Notes: a model not told the origin generated them from the sequence alone. A DNA stretch of 64,000 nucleotides from Rhizorhabdus sp049889055 (GCF_049889055.1 NZ_JBLTWO010000001.1:186001-250000); one strand, 5' to 3'; numbered from the stretch's first letter, positions 1 through 7,380 are shown. Made by a program: numbers and translations.

Positions 1-194
1 GCCAGCGAGTCCCATATGACCAGCGTGCCGTCCATCAGGCAGGGCACCTTCCCCGTCGGAGAAAAGGCGTCGAAGGCGCCATCTCCGAAGGGGACGAGGA
101 TCTCTTCGAACGCTATCCCCAGCTGGCGCATCAGGATCCAAGGGCGCAGCGACCAGGACGAGTAGTTCTTGTTCCCGATGAAGAGCTTGTACAT
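1..194 (-). CDS. Glutathione S-transferase, N-terminal part (cut by window edge)
   Basis: The reverse strand from an ATG at 194 reads MYKLFIGNKNYSSWSLRPW and continues to the window edge without a stop. It is the thioredoxin-fold N-terminal half of a soluble glutathione S-transferase: the first beta strand, then NYSSWS where the catalytic Ser/Tyr lies, and a later KVPCL segment, the conserved cis-Pro glutathione-binding turn. About 64 residues are visible, so the alpha-helical C-terminal domain lies outside. A GGGAGGGGGAG purine run just upstream is a strong ribosome binding site. It lies immediately downstream of the displaced oxyR 3' end and in the same direction, so the original order was probably ahpC, oxyR, gst. 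Family assignment is confident; the subclass is not. Confidence 0.85.
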   Translation of the reverse strand, partial: MYKLFIGNKNYSSWSLRPWILMRQLGIAFEEILVPFGDGAFDAFSPTGKVPCLMDGTLVIWDSL

Positions 195-210
195 CGCGGC
201 CTCCCCCTCC

Positions 211-393
211 CTCATTCCACCCCCCGCAGCGCATCGGCTAGCAGCCGGAACTCCTTCTCGCGCGGGCTGCCGCGGCGCCAGGCGAGGGCGATACGGCGGG
301 CGGGGTGGTCGGCCGACAGCGGCTTGGCCTGGACATGGGTGTTCTCGAGGATACCCGCATCAAGCGCCATTTTCGGCAGCAAGGTGACACCCA
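211..393 (-). pseudogene. Displaced 3' end of oxyR (59 codons, no start)
   Basis: Read on the minus strand this stretch encodes GVTLLPKMALDAGIL and continues to a stop, 59 residues identical to residues 241-299 of the intact OxyR at 2137-3036. The DNA differs at 11 sites, and each difference (for example AAA/AAG, CTT/CTC, TTC/TTT, CTA/CTG) is at a third codon position and silent. Homology starts at the stop codon (211 matching 2136) and ends at 393 (matching 2319), where it runs into the transposase remnant. There is no start codon or N-terminal part, so it is not a gene. It looks like the original oxyR end, left beside gst when an element entered oxyR and supplied a new 3' end. Confidence 0.85.
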
Positions 394-414
394 GGATTTA
401 CGGTGACACTCCAC

Positions 415-570
415 TCAATTCCCCTTCGCCTTCGCCTTCGGCCCGCGCTTGCCCGGCTTCGGATCTCGCCCCAGCGTCGCCTCGATATGATCGAGAAACG
501 CGGCGTAGCCAAGGGGACGGCCCGTGCTCTCCGACCGGCGCAAGAGGGTGGAGAGCGCCTCGTCCTCACC
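415..570 (-). pseudogene. C-terminal remnant of a Y1_Tnp (REP-associated tyrosine) transposase
   Basis: On the minus strand the reading frame runs out of the 7-bp repeat array into EDEALSTLLRRSESTGRPLG, then a FLDHIEATLGR segment and a basic KRGPKAKAKGN tail ending at 415. The pattern 'TGRPLG...F...LE..LGR...P..GPK' is typical of the C terminus of RAYT-type transposases. The catalytic HUH motif and the active Tyr, which lie in the missing N-terminal two thirds, are absent, so it cannot be functional. The upstream part seems to have been replaced by the repeat array. Confidence 0.6.
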
Positions 571-646
571 GTAATCCGTAATCCGTAATCCGTAATCCGT
601 AATCCGTAATCCGTAATCCGTAATCCGTAATCCGTAATCCGTAATC
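570..646. repeat. Tandem repeat, 11 perfect copies of the 7-mer CGTAATC
   Basis: Positions 570-646 hold 11 uninterrupted copies of CGTAATC (GATTACG on the other strand), 77 bp in all. Because 7 is not a multiple of 3, three copies encode a seven-residue peptide repeat (ITDYGLR) in any frame. The array abuts the transposase remnant on one side and the right inverted repeat on the other. Perfect copies suggest recent expansion by slippage, and copy number probably varies among strains. Confidence 0.95.
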
Positions 647-687
647 AAAGTGGAGTGTCATCGCAATCAAATTGTAGTCGGACCCTA

Positions 688-2025
688 TCAAATAAAACTG
701 TACATCCTACTAAATATCGTTCTGCACTCCGATACCATATCACACAAAATTCTGACTCGCTGAACAACAATAGTCCGGTCAGATAAGATCATTGCGATCA
801 GATTATCGCCGCGCTCCATGTCCACCGCCCGCTCAGATTGCCAAGCCTTGCCGCCGCCATCAATTCCATCGACAATGATCTTGGCCTCAACGCTTTCGGC
901 GGACCAGCCCTGCCAGACCAGATAGGGTCGACCGAAATGCGACACCTGATCCAGTGAGATATCAAGAGGCCATTCGTTTCCGCTCAGGTCGATTATCGAC
1001 GTCGCACCGACCATTGTCTGCACCGATGTCGCAAGGTCGTTCGCGTCGGACGGCGAGCAGGGCAAGCCGGTCAAGCGGCCTAGGTCGGTGGTTATGGATA
1101 GCTTTGCCGCTTCATTCGCAGCGATGGCATCGTTGAACGATGCAAATCCCTGGCGAACGGCCCTGAACCATTGATCGCTAAAAACCAATTCCGACTGGGC
1201 AGACCACGGGGCGTGAACCGAAAAATGGCGCGGGCGCTTGCGCGTTGCTTCCATCGCCGCGCGAATGATCGTCCCCATCGCCGCCAGGCTTTCATCAAGC
1301 ATCGGGGTTTCAAATCGGTCGAAGTCAGCCAGTTTCTTTCCGGTACCGCCGTCCGACTGCCCCCGGGCGATTTTCGCTGCGAACTCCGCCCGCGACTTGG
1401 TAAAATAATGGTTCACGCGAACGTCCATGGGTAGCGGCGCTGGTTGTATCCAGCGCTCATGGGCTGGCCTTCCGAGGCAATCTACCGTCCGCCCGGTAAG
1501 CGTTTCACAATGATGGACACCGACCGTCGCCACGCTCTCCGGCCGGACGATGAATTTCGTCTGCCTGTGCGCTTCAACGCTGCGGTGAATGAAATTCTCG
1601 ACGACAAGTCCTTCAGGCTTTTCCTCATGCCCGGAACTGCCGAAGTGAATCCATGCAAGGAGCAACTGATCGGCGTTATCCCCAATGGTGGACAGCACAT
1701 CGATGATATTTTGACCGGCGGTCGATTGCACGAACTCATCGACGTCGATGACCATCATCCAGTCCGTGTCTCGACCGAATATATTCATCGCATGGCTGTA
1801 AGCTGAAAGCTGCCCGGGAAATTCCGGCCAGCTCAAGAACGTGACCCGGCCCTGTACGATATAGTCGTCAAGGACGTCCAATGGGCGATCGGAACTTCCA
1901 TTGTCGTAAATATAAACATGCTCGACGCCCTGGAGCATATGATATTCTAGCCACTCGGCGAGATACGGCGCCTCATCTTTAATGATGGCTGCCATCGTGA
2001 GAAAGAAGCGCCTTTTATTCATCAT
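688..2025 (-). CDS. Glycosyltransferase (GT2/GT92-like) of a probable imported cassette
   Basis: The 445-residue product begins with a nucleotide-sugar binding segment (KDEAPYLAEWLEYHMLQGVEH, roughly residues 16-36, then YIYDNGSSD) and has a DVD metal-binding motif at 94-96 within VIDVDEF. This layout fits the Glyco_tranf_2_4 / GT92 families, which usually add a sugar to surface polysaccharide or glycan acceptors. No membrane segment or signal peptide is evident, so it is probably cytosolic. The C-terminal third (residues 300-445) is unrecognised. Base composition is lower in GC than the flanks, especially near the 3' end (688-770). It lies alone between the transposase remnant and oxyR, with no polysaccharide genes nearby. 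Donor, acceptor and linkage cannot be told. Confidence 0.75.
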   Translation of the reverse strand: MMNKRRFFLTMAAIIKDEAPYLAEWLEYHMLQGVEHVYIYDNGSSDRPLDVLDDYIVQGRVTFLSWPEFPGQLSAYSHAMNIFGRDTDWMMVIDVDEFVQSTAGQNIIDVLSTIGDNADQLLLAWIHFGSSGHEEKPEGLVVENFIHRSVEAHRQTKFIVRPESVATVGVHHCETLTGRTVDCLGRPAHERWIQPAPLPMDVRVNHYFTKSRAEFAAKIARGQSDGGTGKKLADFDRFETPMLDESLAAMGTIIRAAMEATRKRPRHFSVHAPWSAQSELVFSDQWFRAVRQGFASFNDAIAANEAAKLSITTDLGRLTGLPCSPSDANDLATSVQTMVGATSIIDLSGNEWPLDISLDQVSHFGRPYLVWQGWSAESVEAKIIVDGIDGGGKAWQSERAVDMERGDNLIAMILSDRTIVVQRVRILCDMVSECRTIFSRMYSFI

Positions 2026-2136
2026 CCAGTCTACACCAGAGCAAGGTTTTCAGCCGCTATGGACGGATGCGCCAACTGCGTCCACCCTCGGTGCGAACCG
2101 GCATCGAGTGGAGCTTCGTTGCAAGGGCAACCTGGC

Positions 2137-3036
2137 TCATTCCACCCCCCGCAGCGCGTCCGCCAGCAGGCGAAACTCCTTCTCGCGCGGGCTACCGCGG
2201 CGCCAGGCGAGGGCGATGCGGCGGGCGGGGTGGTCGGCCGACAGCGGCTTGGCCTGGACATGGGTGTTCTCGAGAATACCGGCATCGAGCGCCATCTTCG
2301 GCAGCAAGGTGACACCCAAGCCATTGTCGACCATCTGCACCAGCGTGTGGAGCGAGGTGCCCAGCATCGCCGCCTCGGCGCGCAGTTCGGGGCGGTTGCA
2401 GGCCGCCAGCGCATGGTCCTTGAGGCAATGACCGTCCTCCAGCAGCAGGAGGCGGCTCTCGTCGATGTCCGCAGCGGTCAGGTTGGGCGAGCGCCCGTCC
2501 ATCTCACCCTCGGGATAGGCGACGAACAGGCGGTCGAGGAACAGGTCGACCGATTCCACGTCACCGCAATGATAGGGCAAAGCGAGCAGCACGCAGTCGA
2601 GATGCCCGCGGTGGAGCGAGTCACAGGCGGCGCTGGTCGTCTCCTCGCGTAAGTAGAGCTTGAGGTCGGGCCACGCCGCCCGCAATTTGGGCAGGATGCG
2701 CGGCAGCAGGAAGGGGGCGATGGTCGGGATGACGCCCATGCGCAGATCGCCCGACAGGGGCTTGCCGGCGGCGCGCGCCAGATCGCCCAGTTCCTCGGCC
2801 TCGCGCAGCACGCGCTGAGCCTTCTCGGCGATGCGCAGGCCCAGCGGAGTGAAGCGCACCACGCGGCGGGTGCGTTCGACAAGAGTGATGCCGATCAGCG
2901 ATTCCAGCTCACGCAACCCCGCCGACAGCGTCGACTGGGTCACGAAACAGGCCTCGGCCGCGCGTCCGAAATGCCCGTGATCCTTGAGCGCGACGAGATA
3001 TTGCAGCTGCTTCAGCGTCGGAAGATAGGTTGCCAT
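2137..3036 (-). CDS. oxyR: Hydrogen peroxide-sensing LysR-type regulator OxyR
   Basis: The product is 299 residues, normal for LysR regulators. The winged helix-turn-helix is at about 5-65 (LKQLQYLVALKDHGHFGRAA, then TQSTLSAGLRELE) and the effector domain at about 90-295. The redox pair C204 and C213 sits in GHCLKDHALAAC with the nine-residue spacing of E. coli C199/C208, so it should form the peroxide-induced disulfide. It is divergent from ahpC across 105 bp, the classic arrangement for an activator and its target. The last 59 codons (2137-2319) have a second, synonymously diverged copy at 211-393, so this 3' end may have been brought in by an inserted element. The protein itself is intact. 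Confidence 0.93.
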   Translation of the reverse strand: MATYLPTLKQLQYLVALKDHGHFGRAAEACFVTQSTLSAGLRELESLIGITLVERTRRVVRFTPLGLRIAEKAQRVLREAEELGDLARAAGKPLSGDLRMGVIPTIAPFLLPRILPKLRAAWPDLKLYLREETTSAACDSLHRGHLDCVLLALPYHCGDVESVDLFLDRLFVAYPEGEMDGRSPNLTAADIDESRLLLLEDGHCLKDHALAACNRPELRAEAAMLGTSLHTLVQMVDNGLGVTLLPKMALDAGILENTHVQAKPLSADHPARRIALAWRRGSPREKEFRLLADALRGVE

Positions 3037-3141
3037 TCATCGCCTCTCTCGATCAATTCGCGAGAAATAATCAATTTGCACGTTGACGTCCAGCCTGCCA
3101 TTCAGCCGGCTCCAACCTACCCTGTGCATAGGAGAATCATT
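3037..3141. promoter_or_regulatory. oxyR-ahpC divergent control region
   Basis: These 105 bp separate the divergent oxyR and ahpC starts and must hold both promoters. An AT-rich block contains ATCAATT twice (3052-3058 and 3070-3076), 18 bp apart start to start. Such spacing would place both on one helix face with little offset, and they are candidate OxyR contacts. I could not fit the full four-part ATAG/CTAT OxyR consensus, so the site assignment is tentative. An AGGAG at 3130-3134 is the ahpC ribosome binding site, 7 nt before its GTG. Confidence 0.45.
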
Positions 3142-3687
3142 GTGGCTCTTACCGTTGGTGACAAGTTCCCCGCCTTCGTCCTTCCGGTCCAGCAGGGGGT
3201 TTCGGCTCTGCCCGGTGGCGAGACGATCGATACCGGCGACACGGGCGGCAAGTGGAAGGTCGTGTTCTTCTGGCCGAAGGACTTCACCTTCATCTGCCCG
3301 ACCGAAATCATCGGCTACAATGAGCTGAAGAAGGATTTCGAGGATCGCGACGCCGTCCTGATCGGCGCGTCGACCGACACCGATTTCGTCCACTTCGCGT
3401 GGCGCAAGTCGGACGAGCGTCTGGCCGCCTGCGACTTCCCCTGGATCGCCGACAACCAGAAGAAGCTGTCGAACGCCCTGGGCATCGTCGATGCCGAGGC
3501 CGGCGTGACCTATCGTGCGACCTATATCGTCGACCCGCACAACGTCATCCAGCACGTCACCGTCAACGGCCTGAACCAGGGCCGCAACCCGGCGGAGGCG
3601 CTGCGCGTTCTCGACGCGCTGCAGACCGACGAGCTGTGCCCGTGCAACTGGAAGGCCGGCGAAGAGGTTCTGAAGCCGGCTGCCTGA
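3142..3687 (+). CDS. ahpC: Peroxiredoxin AhpC (AhpD-dependent type)
   Basis: This 181-residue 2-Cys peroxiredoxin reduces hydrogen peroxide, organic peroxides and peroxynitrite in the cytosol. The peroxidatic cysteine is C52 in FTFICPTE. The C-terminal CPCNWK carries C166 and C168, the double-cysteine tail of actinobacterial-style AhpC, which is recycled by AhpD rather than AhpF; the neighbouring ahpD agrees. GTG at 3142 is chosen because AGGAG lies 7 nt upstream and MALTVGDKFP is the usual N terminus. The frame is open further upstream into oxyR, but without family resemblance. Expression is probably induced by the divergent OxyR. A strong hairpin pair follows the stop. Confidence 0.95.
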   Translation: MALTVGDKFPAFVLPVQQGVSALPGGETIDTGDTGGKWKVVFFWPKDFTFICPTEIIGYNELKKDFEDRDAVLIGASTDTDFVHFAWRKSDERLAACDFPWIADNQKKLSNALGIVDAEAGVTYRATYIVDPHNVIQHVTVNGLNQGRNPAEALRVLDALQTDELCPCNWKAGEEVLKPAA

Positions 3688-3708
3688 CCCCCTTTCCGGG
3701 CAGCCACT

Positions 3709-3732
3709 CCGGGTCGCGTCATCGCGACCCGG
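3709..3732 (+). other. Perfect 10-bp hairpin downstream of ahpC
   Basis: CCGGGTCGCG (3709-3718), a TCAT loop, and CGCGACCCGG (3723-3732) form a perfect stem-loop 21 nt after the ahpC stop. It has no T-run of its own. Together with the terminator just downstream it may protect the 3' end of a short ahpC transcript. Confidence 0.6.
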
Positions 3733-3736
3733 CGAA

Positions 3737-3780
3737 GGGGGCGCGGCGGGTCGGTTGCCGATCGCCGCGCCCCTTTTTCT
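3737..3780 (+). terminator. Rho-independent terminator between ahpC and ahpD
   Basis: GGGGCGCGGCG (3737-3747) pairs perfectly with CGCCGCGCCCC (3763-3773) across a 15-nt loop and is followed by TTTTTCTTGT. It lies inside the ahpC-ahpD interval. Partial termination here would give much more ahpC than ahpD mRNA, which suits a peroxidase made in excess over its reductant adaptor. Confidence 0.8.
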
Positions 3781-3823
3781 TGTCCCCTCCCCCGAACCCA
3801 CCCGAACAGTTGAGGAGCCTTCG

Positions 3824-4345
3824 ATGTCACTCAAGGAATTCGCCGACGCACTGCCCGATTATGCCAAGGATATCCGGCTCAACGTCGGGTCGCTGCTCGG
3901 TGACCAGACGCTGACCGACCAGCGCAAATATGGCCTGCTGCTCGCCTGCGCGCATGGCACCGGCTACAAGCCGATCGTCGAGGCGGCCGAAGCCGAAGCC
4001 GCCGGCAAGCTGAGCCCAGAGGCTGCCAATGCCGCCCGCGCATCGGCTGCGGTCATGGCGATGAACAATGTCTATTACCGCTTCGTCCATCTGGCCTCGA
4101 ACAAGGACTATGGGCAGATGCCGGCGAAACTGCGCATGAACGTCATCGGTGCACCCGGCATCGAGAAAGATGATTTCGAGCTGTTCAGCCTCGCCGTTTC
4201 CGCGATGAACGGCTGCGGCATGTGCATCGACAGCCATGAAAAGGTGCTGCGCCAGCATGGCGTCGGATCCGACGTGATCCAGACCGCCGCGCGCGTCGGC
4301 GCCGTGATCAAGGCCGCCGCGACGGTCCACGCCACCGCTGTCTGA
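3824..4345 (+). CDS. ahpD: Alkyl hydroperoxidase AhpD (carboxymuconolactone decarboxylase fold)
   Basis: The 173-residue protein has the AhpD signature SAMNGCGMCIDSHE, with redox cysteines C131 and C134 and the proton-relay H138. AhpD normally links AhpC to dihydrolipoamide (lipoyl E2 of 2-oxoacid dehydrogenases) and thus to NADH, and has weak peroxidase activity of its own. It is all-helical and forms trimers in characterised homologues. The start has GAGGAG 7 nt upstream. It lies 136 bp behind ahpC with an intervening terminator, so it is expressed by readthrough or from its own promoter. Confidence 0.95.
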   Translation: MSLKEFADALPDYAKDIRLNVGSLLGDQTLTDQRKYGLLLACAHGTGYKPIVEAAEAEAAGKLSPEAANAARASAAVMAMNNVYYRFVHLASNKDYGQMPAKLRMNVIGAPGIEKDDFELFSLAVSAMNGCGMCIDSHEKVLRQHGVGSDVIQTAARVGAVIKAAATVHATAV

Positions 4346-4353
4346 CAGTTGCG

Positions 4354-4389
4354 CGGGCGCCGGTCGTGATAGCCGGCCGGTGCCCGTTT
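4354..4389 (+). terminator. Probable terminator after ahpD
   Basis: CGGGCGCCGG (4354-4363) pairs with CCGGTGCCCG (4377-4386), ten pairs including one G-U, and is followed by TTTC. It lies 9 bp behind the ahpD stop and would end the peroxide-defence transcript. Confidence 0.6.
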
Positions 4390-4510
4390 CGTGTCGGTCG
4401 CAGGCTCTTATCCTGCCCGCTTTACTACGTACCGCTCAGGAACATCTTTGCACGCGGAACCTTCGCGCCTATATTGCGCTCTTCCCGGGAACGGGCCTGA
4501 AGGACCTGCG

Positions 4511-5212
4511 ATGTTCGACTCTCTCATTTCCTATCTCGACTCGATCAAGGCCCGCGATCCCGCCCCGCGCTCGCGCTGGGAGATATTGCTCTATCCGGGC
4601 GTCTGGGCGCTCGGCCTGCACCGGGTCGCGCACTGGCTGTTCCAGGCAGAACTGTTCTTCCTCGCGCGGTTCGTGAACCATATCGCGCGCATGCTGACCG
4701 CGATCGACATCCACCCCGGCGCGCAGATCGGCCGCAACCTCTTCATCGACCATGGTTTCGTCGTGATCGGCGAGACGGCGGTGATCGGCGACGACGTCAC
4801 CATGTATCAGGGCTCGACCCTGGGCGGAACCAACCCCACCAATGGCGAGGGCGGCAAGCGCCATCCGACGATCGGCGACGGCGCGATCATCAGCCTGGGC
4901 GCGGCCATTCTCGGCCCGATCATGATCGGGCCCCGCGCGCGCGTCGGCGCCAATGCCGTCGTCACCAAGGATGTCGCCGAGGGCCAGGTCGTGGTCGGCA
5001 TCCCCGCACGCCCGATGCTGGTCGATGCCCGCGAATATCAGAAGGGCTTCGTACCTTATGGCACTGCGTGCAGCGAGCGCTTCGATCCGCAGACCCAGCA
5101 GCTCGAGATATTGCGCTGCGAGCTCGAAACGCTGCGCGGCCGCATCAGTCAGGTGATCGAGGAGCGCGACGCGGCGCGGGCGAAACTGGATGAGGATCGC
5201 GAACGGGCCTGA
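4511..5212 (+). CDS. epsC: Serine O-acetyltransferase (EpsC/CysE type)
   Basis: This 233-residue acyltransferase makes O-acetylserine from serine and acetyl-CoA, the carbon skeleton for cysteine. An N-terminal helical part (1-60) precedes left-handed beta-helix hexapeptide repeats at about 65-170, with the catalytic-region signatures DHGFVVIGETAVIGDD, GSTLGGT and GKRHPTIGDG. The length and short N-terminal domain fit the EpsC branch rather than the 270-residue E. coli CysE. A C-terminal tail (about 200-233) looks like a coiled coil. ATG 4511 matches the family start. The stop overlaps the next ATG (TGATG), so the DUF2794 gene is translationally coupled. Confidence 0.9.
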   Translation: MFDSLISYLDSIKARDPAPRSRWEILLYPGVWALGLHRVAHWLFQAELFFLARFVNHIARMLTAIDIHPGAQIGRNLFIDHGFVVIGETAVIGDDVTMYQGSTLGGTNPTNGEGGKRHPTIGDGAIISLGAAILGPIMIGPRARVGANAVVTKDVAEGQVVVGIPARPMLVDAREYQKGFVPYGTACSERFDPQTQQLEILRCELETLRGRISQVIEERDAARAKLDEDRERA

Positions 5213-5547
5213 TGGGCACCGTCGCCCCCTTCCCCGGCAAGCCGCTGCAGGTCGGCTTCGATCGGGTCGAATTGATGCGCATCCTCGATCTCTACGGCCG
5301 CATGGTCGCAGCCGGCCTGTGGAAGGATTATGCAATCGACCTCGGCAGGGAGGCCGCCTGCTTCGCCGCCTTCCGACGCGCGGCCGAGCGCCCCGAATAT
5401 CGGATCGAGAAACGCCCTGCCCTGCGCAATCGCCAGGGCATGTGGGCGCTGATCGGCGAAGGCGGGGCCGTCCTCAAGCGCGGTCAGGAACTGGGGCCGG
5501 TGCTGGCCCCGGTCGAACGCCGCCTGATGAAGCTCGTCGACGACTGA
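5212..5547 (+). CDS. DUF2794 family protein
   Basis: The 111-residue protein matches DUF2794, a small alphaproteobacterial family of unknown function, by FDRVELMRILDLYGRMVAAG, the WKDYAIDLG segment and YRIEKRP. It has no signal peptide, membrane segment or cysteine pair. The start codon overlaps the epsC stop, so the two are made together, although a link with cysteine synthesis is unproven. It ends 5 bp before the end of the convergent membrane-protein gene. Confidence 0.8.
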   Translation: MGTVAPFPGKPLQVGFDRVELMRILDLYGRMVAAGLWKDYAIDLGREAACFAAFRRAAERPEYRIEKRPALRNRQGMWALIGEGGAVLKRGQELGPVLAPVERRLMKLVDD

Positions 5548-5552
5548 GGCAA

Positions 5553-6613
5553 TCAGGCAATCGCGCGCCGGTCGATCATCGGCAGGCGGTCGGCCAGCCC
5601 TTGCGGCAGCCTTTCCACCACCCAGGCCCGCGCTACCGTCCAGAAGGCCGACAGCAGCAGCAGCGCCGAACCGATCACCAGCGCGGTGATCCCGAAGCTG
5701 CCGCCATCGCCGCCGCCCTGATCGATCAGATGGCCGATCGCGTAGAGCACATAGGCCAGCGCCGAGACCATCAGCGCACGCCGGTCGATCGCCAGCGCCA
5801 CGAAGCCGAGCAGGATGTAGAGCGCGATCACGACCGGCGCTCCCAATTCCGTGCGCGGGCCGAAGGCCGAAAAGATAGGATGGACCAGCATCGGTGCGGC
5901 GAGCAGGTGCAGCCAGAAGGCCACATCCGAGCGACGCGTCGTCCGCGTCCGGTCGCTCATGTCCCAGCGCATTGCGAGCGCGAAGACTGCGATGCCGGCC
6001 AGGAAGATCAGCGGGGAGAGATAATCGACCACCGGCGGGACCGCAGCCATTATGAGGCCTATCGACAAGGCCGCCAGAGTGGAGTGGCGGCACCGGCCGC
6101 GATCGTGATCGGCACCTGGAAGCGTCGCCAGTGGAACCACACGCCCCCTGCCGTTACCGCTGCAGCGGCCGATGTCAGCAGTGCCATGGCCCGGTCGTTA
6201 CCGTCGGGCACTACGCCCAGCAAAGCGGAGAGCAGCATCATCGTCCCGACGCCGAGGCCGCCGGTGAAGGCGAGCAGCAGCAAGATGCTGGGCAGCGCCA
6301 TGCGCCGCTGGCGGGTGAAATATTCGGCCAGGCCCCAGGCGCCGGCGGCCACCGCCAGACCCGCGAGCGGCGACGGCGCATCGGGCTGCGCGAGCAGGCG
6401 CACCGAATTGCCCAGCCAGCCGAGCGCCACGAGCATCAGGACGGCGGCGATCGACACGAAGATGTCGTTGAAGCCGGTCAGAAAGCGGAAGCTCTCCTGA
6501 TCCACTGCCGGCGCCGCGCGCATCTCCGCGACATGGGTCCGGAAAGCTTCGGCGGCCTCTGGCGTCAGCGCCCCCGCAGCCACTGCGGCATCGATATCGC
6601 TCTCACTATACAC
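5553..6613 (-). pseudogene. Multi-pass membrane protein (DUF2157/DUF4401-like), broken by a frameshift
   Basis: Two overlapping minus-strand frames make one protein of about 345 residues. The first (6613 to 6059) starts MYSESDIDAAVAAGALTPEA, a short soluble N-terminal helix pair, followed by hydrophobic helices, and ends abruptly in TPLWRPCR. The second frame resumes from about 6085 with LAALSIGLIMAAVPPVVDYL and continues through further membrane helices to 5553. Both halves have the composition of one polytopic protein, and neither is complete alone. The shift falls within about 6075-6100, near ACTCCACTCTGG. It could be a real inactivating mutation or a sequencing error. Function is unknown. 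It follows phoB in the same direction after 68 bp. Confidence 0.65.
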
Positions 6614-6681
6614 GCGGCCATCTCCTGCGGCGAAGGGCCGCAGGATAGACCAGCCGTATTATCTATGCAATACAGCAGGGA

Positions 6682-7380
6682 TCAGGAGAGGCCCTCGCTG
6701 TCGAGCGCATAGCCTGCCGACCGCACCGTACGGATCAGGTCGGGTGCGTCGGCGACGTTGATCGCCTTGCGCAACCGCCGGATGTGCACGTCCACCGTGC
6801 GCGGCTCGATGTCGCTGTCGCGGCCCCAGACCGAGTCCAGCAGCCGCTCGCGCGAAAAGACGCGGCCCGGATGCTCGAGGAAATGCTTGAGCAGCCGGAA
6901 CTCGGTCGGCCCCAGGCTGATCGCCGCGCCGCCGCGCCGGACGCGGTGGCTGGCCGTGTCCATCTCGATATCGGCATAGGACAGCCGCTCGCCCGCCAGG
7001 GCAGGCCGCACGCGGCGAAGCACCGCGCCGACGCGGGCGACGAGTTCGCGCGGGCTGAACGGCTTGGTGACATAATCGTCGGCGCCGGTTTCCAGACCGC
7101 GCACGCGATCCTCTTCCTCGCCGCGCGCGGTCAGCATGATGATCGGCACATTGGCGGTGTCGCCCATCCGGCGCAGCTGGCGGCACACCTCGATGCCCGA
7201 GACACCCTCGATCATCCAGTCGAGCAGGACGAGATCCGGCGGATTCTCGCGGGCAAGGAGGATCGCCTCCTCGCCGTCTGCGGTGCGTTCGACTTCGAAA
7301 TCCTCGCGCTCGAGATGCCAGCTTACCAGTTCGGCCAGCGCCGCATCGTCTTCAACCAGCAATACCCGAGCGCGTGTCAT
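6682..7380 (-). CDS. phoB: Phosphate regulon response regulator PhoB
   Basis: This 232-residue OmpR/PhoB-family regulator has a receiver domain (about 3-118) with the acidic pocket E10 D11 D12, phospho-acceptor D54 in LLDWM and the conserved Lys in YVTKPFS. A winged-helix DNA-binding domain (about 130-225) ends in RRLRKAIN...IRTVRSAGYAL. Phosphorylated PhoB binds pho boxes and activates phosphate-scavenging genes. ATG 7380 overlaps the phoU stop (TGATG); a TTG directly before it is less likely. It is last in the phoR-phoU-phoB set. Confidence 0.93.
   Translation of the reverse strand: MTRARVLLVEDDAALAELVSWHLEREDFEVERTADGEEAILLARENPPDLVLLDWMIEGVSGIEVCRQLRRMGDTANVPIIMLTARGEEEDRVRGLETGADDYVTKPFSPRELVARVGAVLRRVRPALAGERLSYADIEMDTASHRVRRGGAAISLGPTEFRLLKHFLEHPGRVFSRERLLDSVWGRDSDIEPRTVDVHIRRLRKAINVADAPDLIRTVRSAGYALDSEGLS

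Larger units (their letters stand above)
401..661. mobile_element. Short element bounded by 12-bp inverted repeats, remnant of a Y1-transposase unit
   Basis: The left end holds TGACACTCCACT (about 403-414) and the right end its exact reverse complement AGTGGAGTGTCA (about 649-660). Between them are the C-terminal 50 or so codons of a REP-associated-type transposase on the minus strand and a 7-bp tandem repeat. The left inverted repeat begins a few bases after the end of the displaced oxyR fragment. The unit is too small to be autonomous. It may be a deletion derivative of a single-strand (HUH/Y1) transposon or a non-autonomous repeat. The inverted repeats are seen directly; the mechanism is inferred. 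Confidence 0.6.

Noticed and set aside
570..646. CRISPR array
   Set aside because: The 7-bp units have no spacers; it is a simple tandem repeat.
2971..3141. In-frame extension of ahpC upstream of GTG 3142 into oxyR
   Set aside because: No similarity to AhpC N termini, and it overlaps the divergent oxyR start; the GTG has a good ribosome site.
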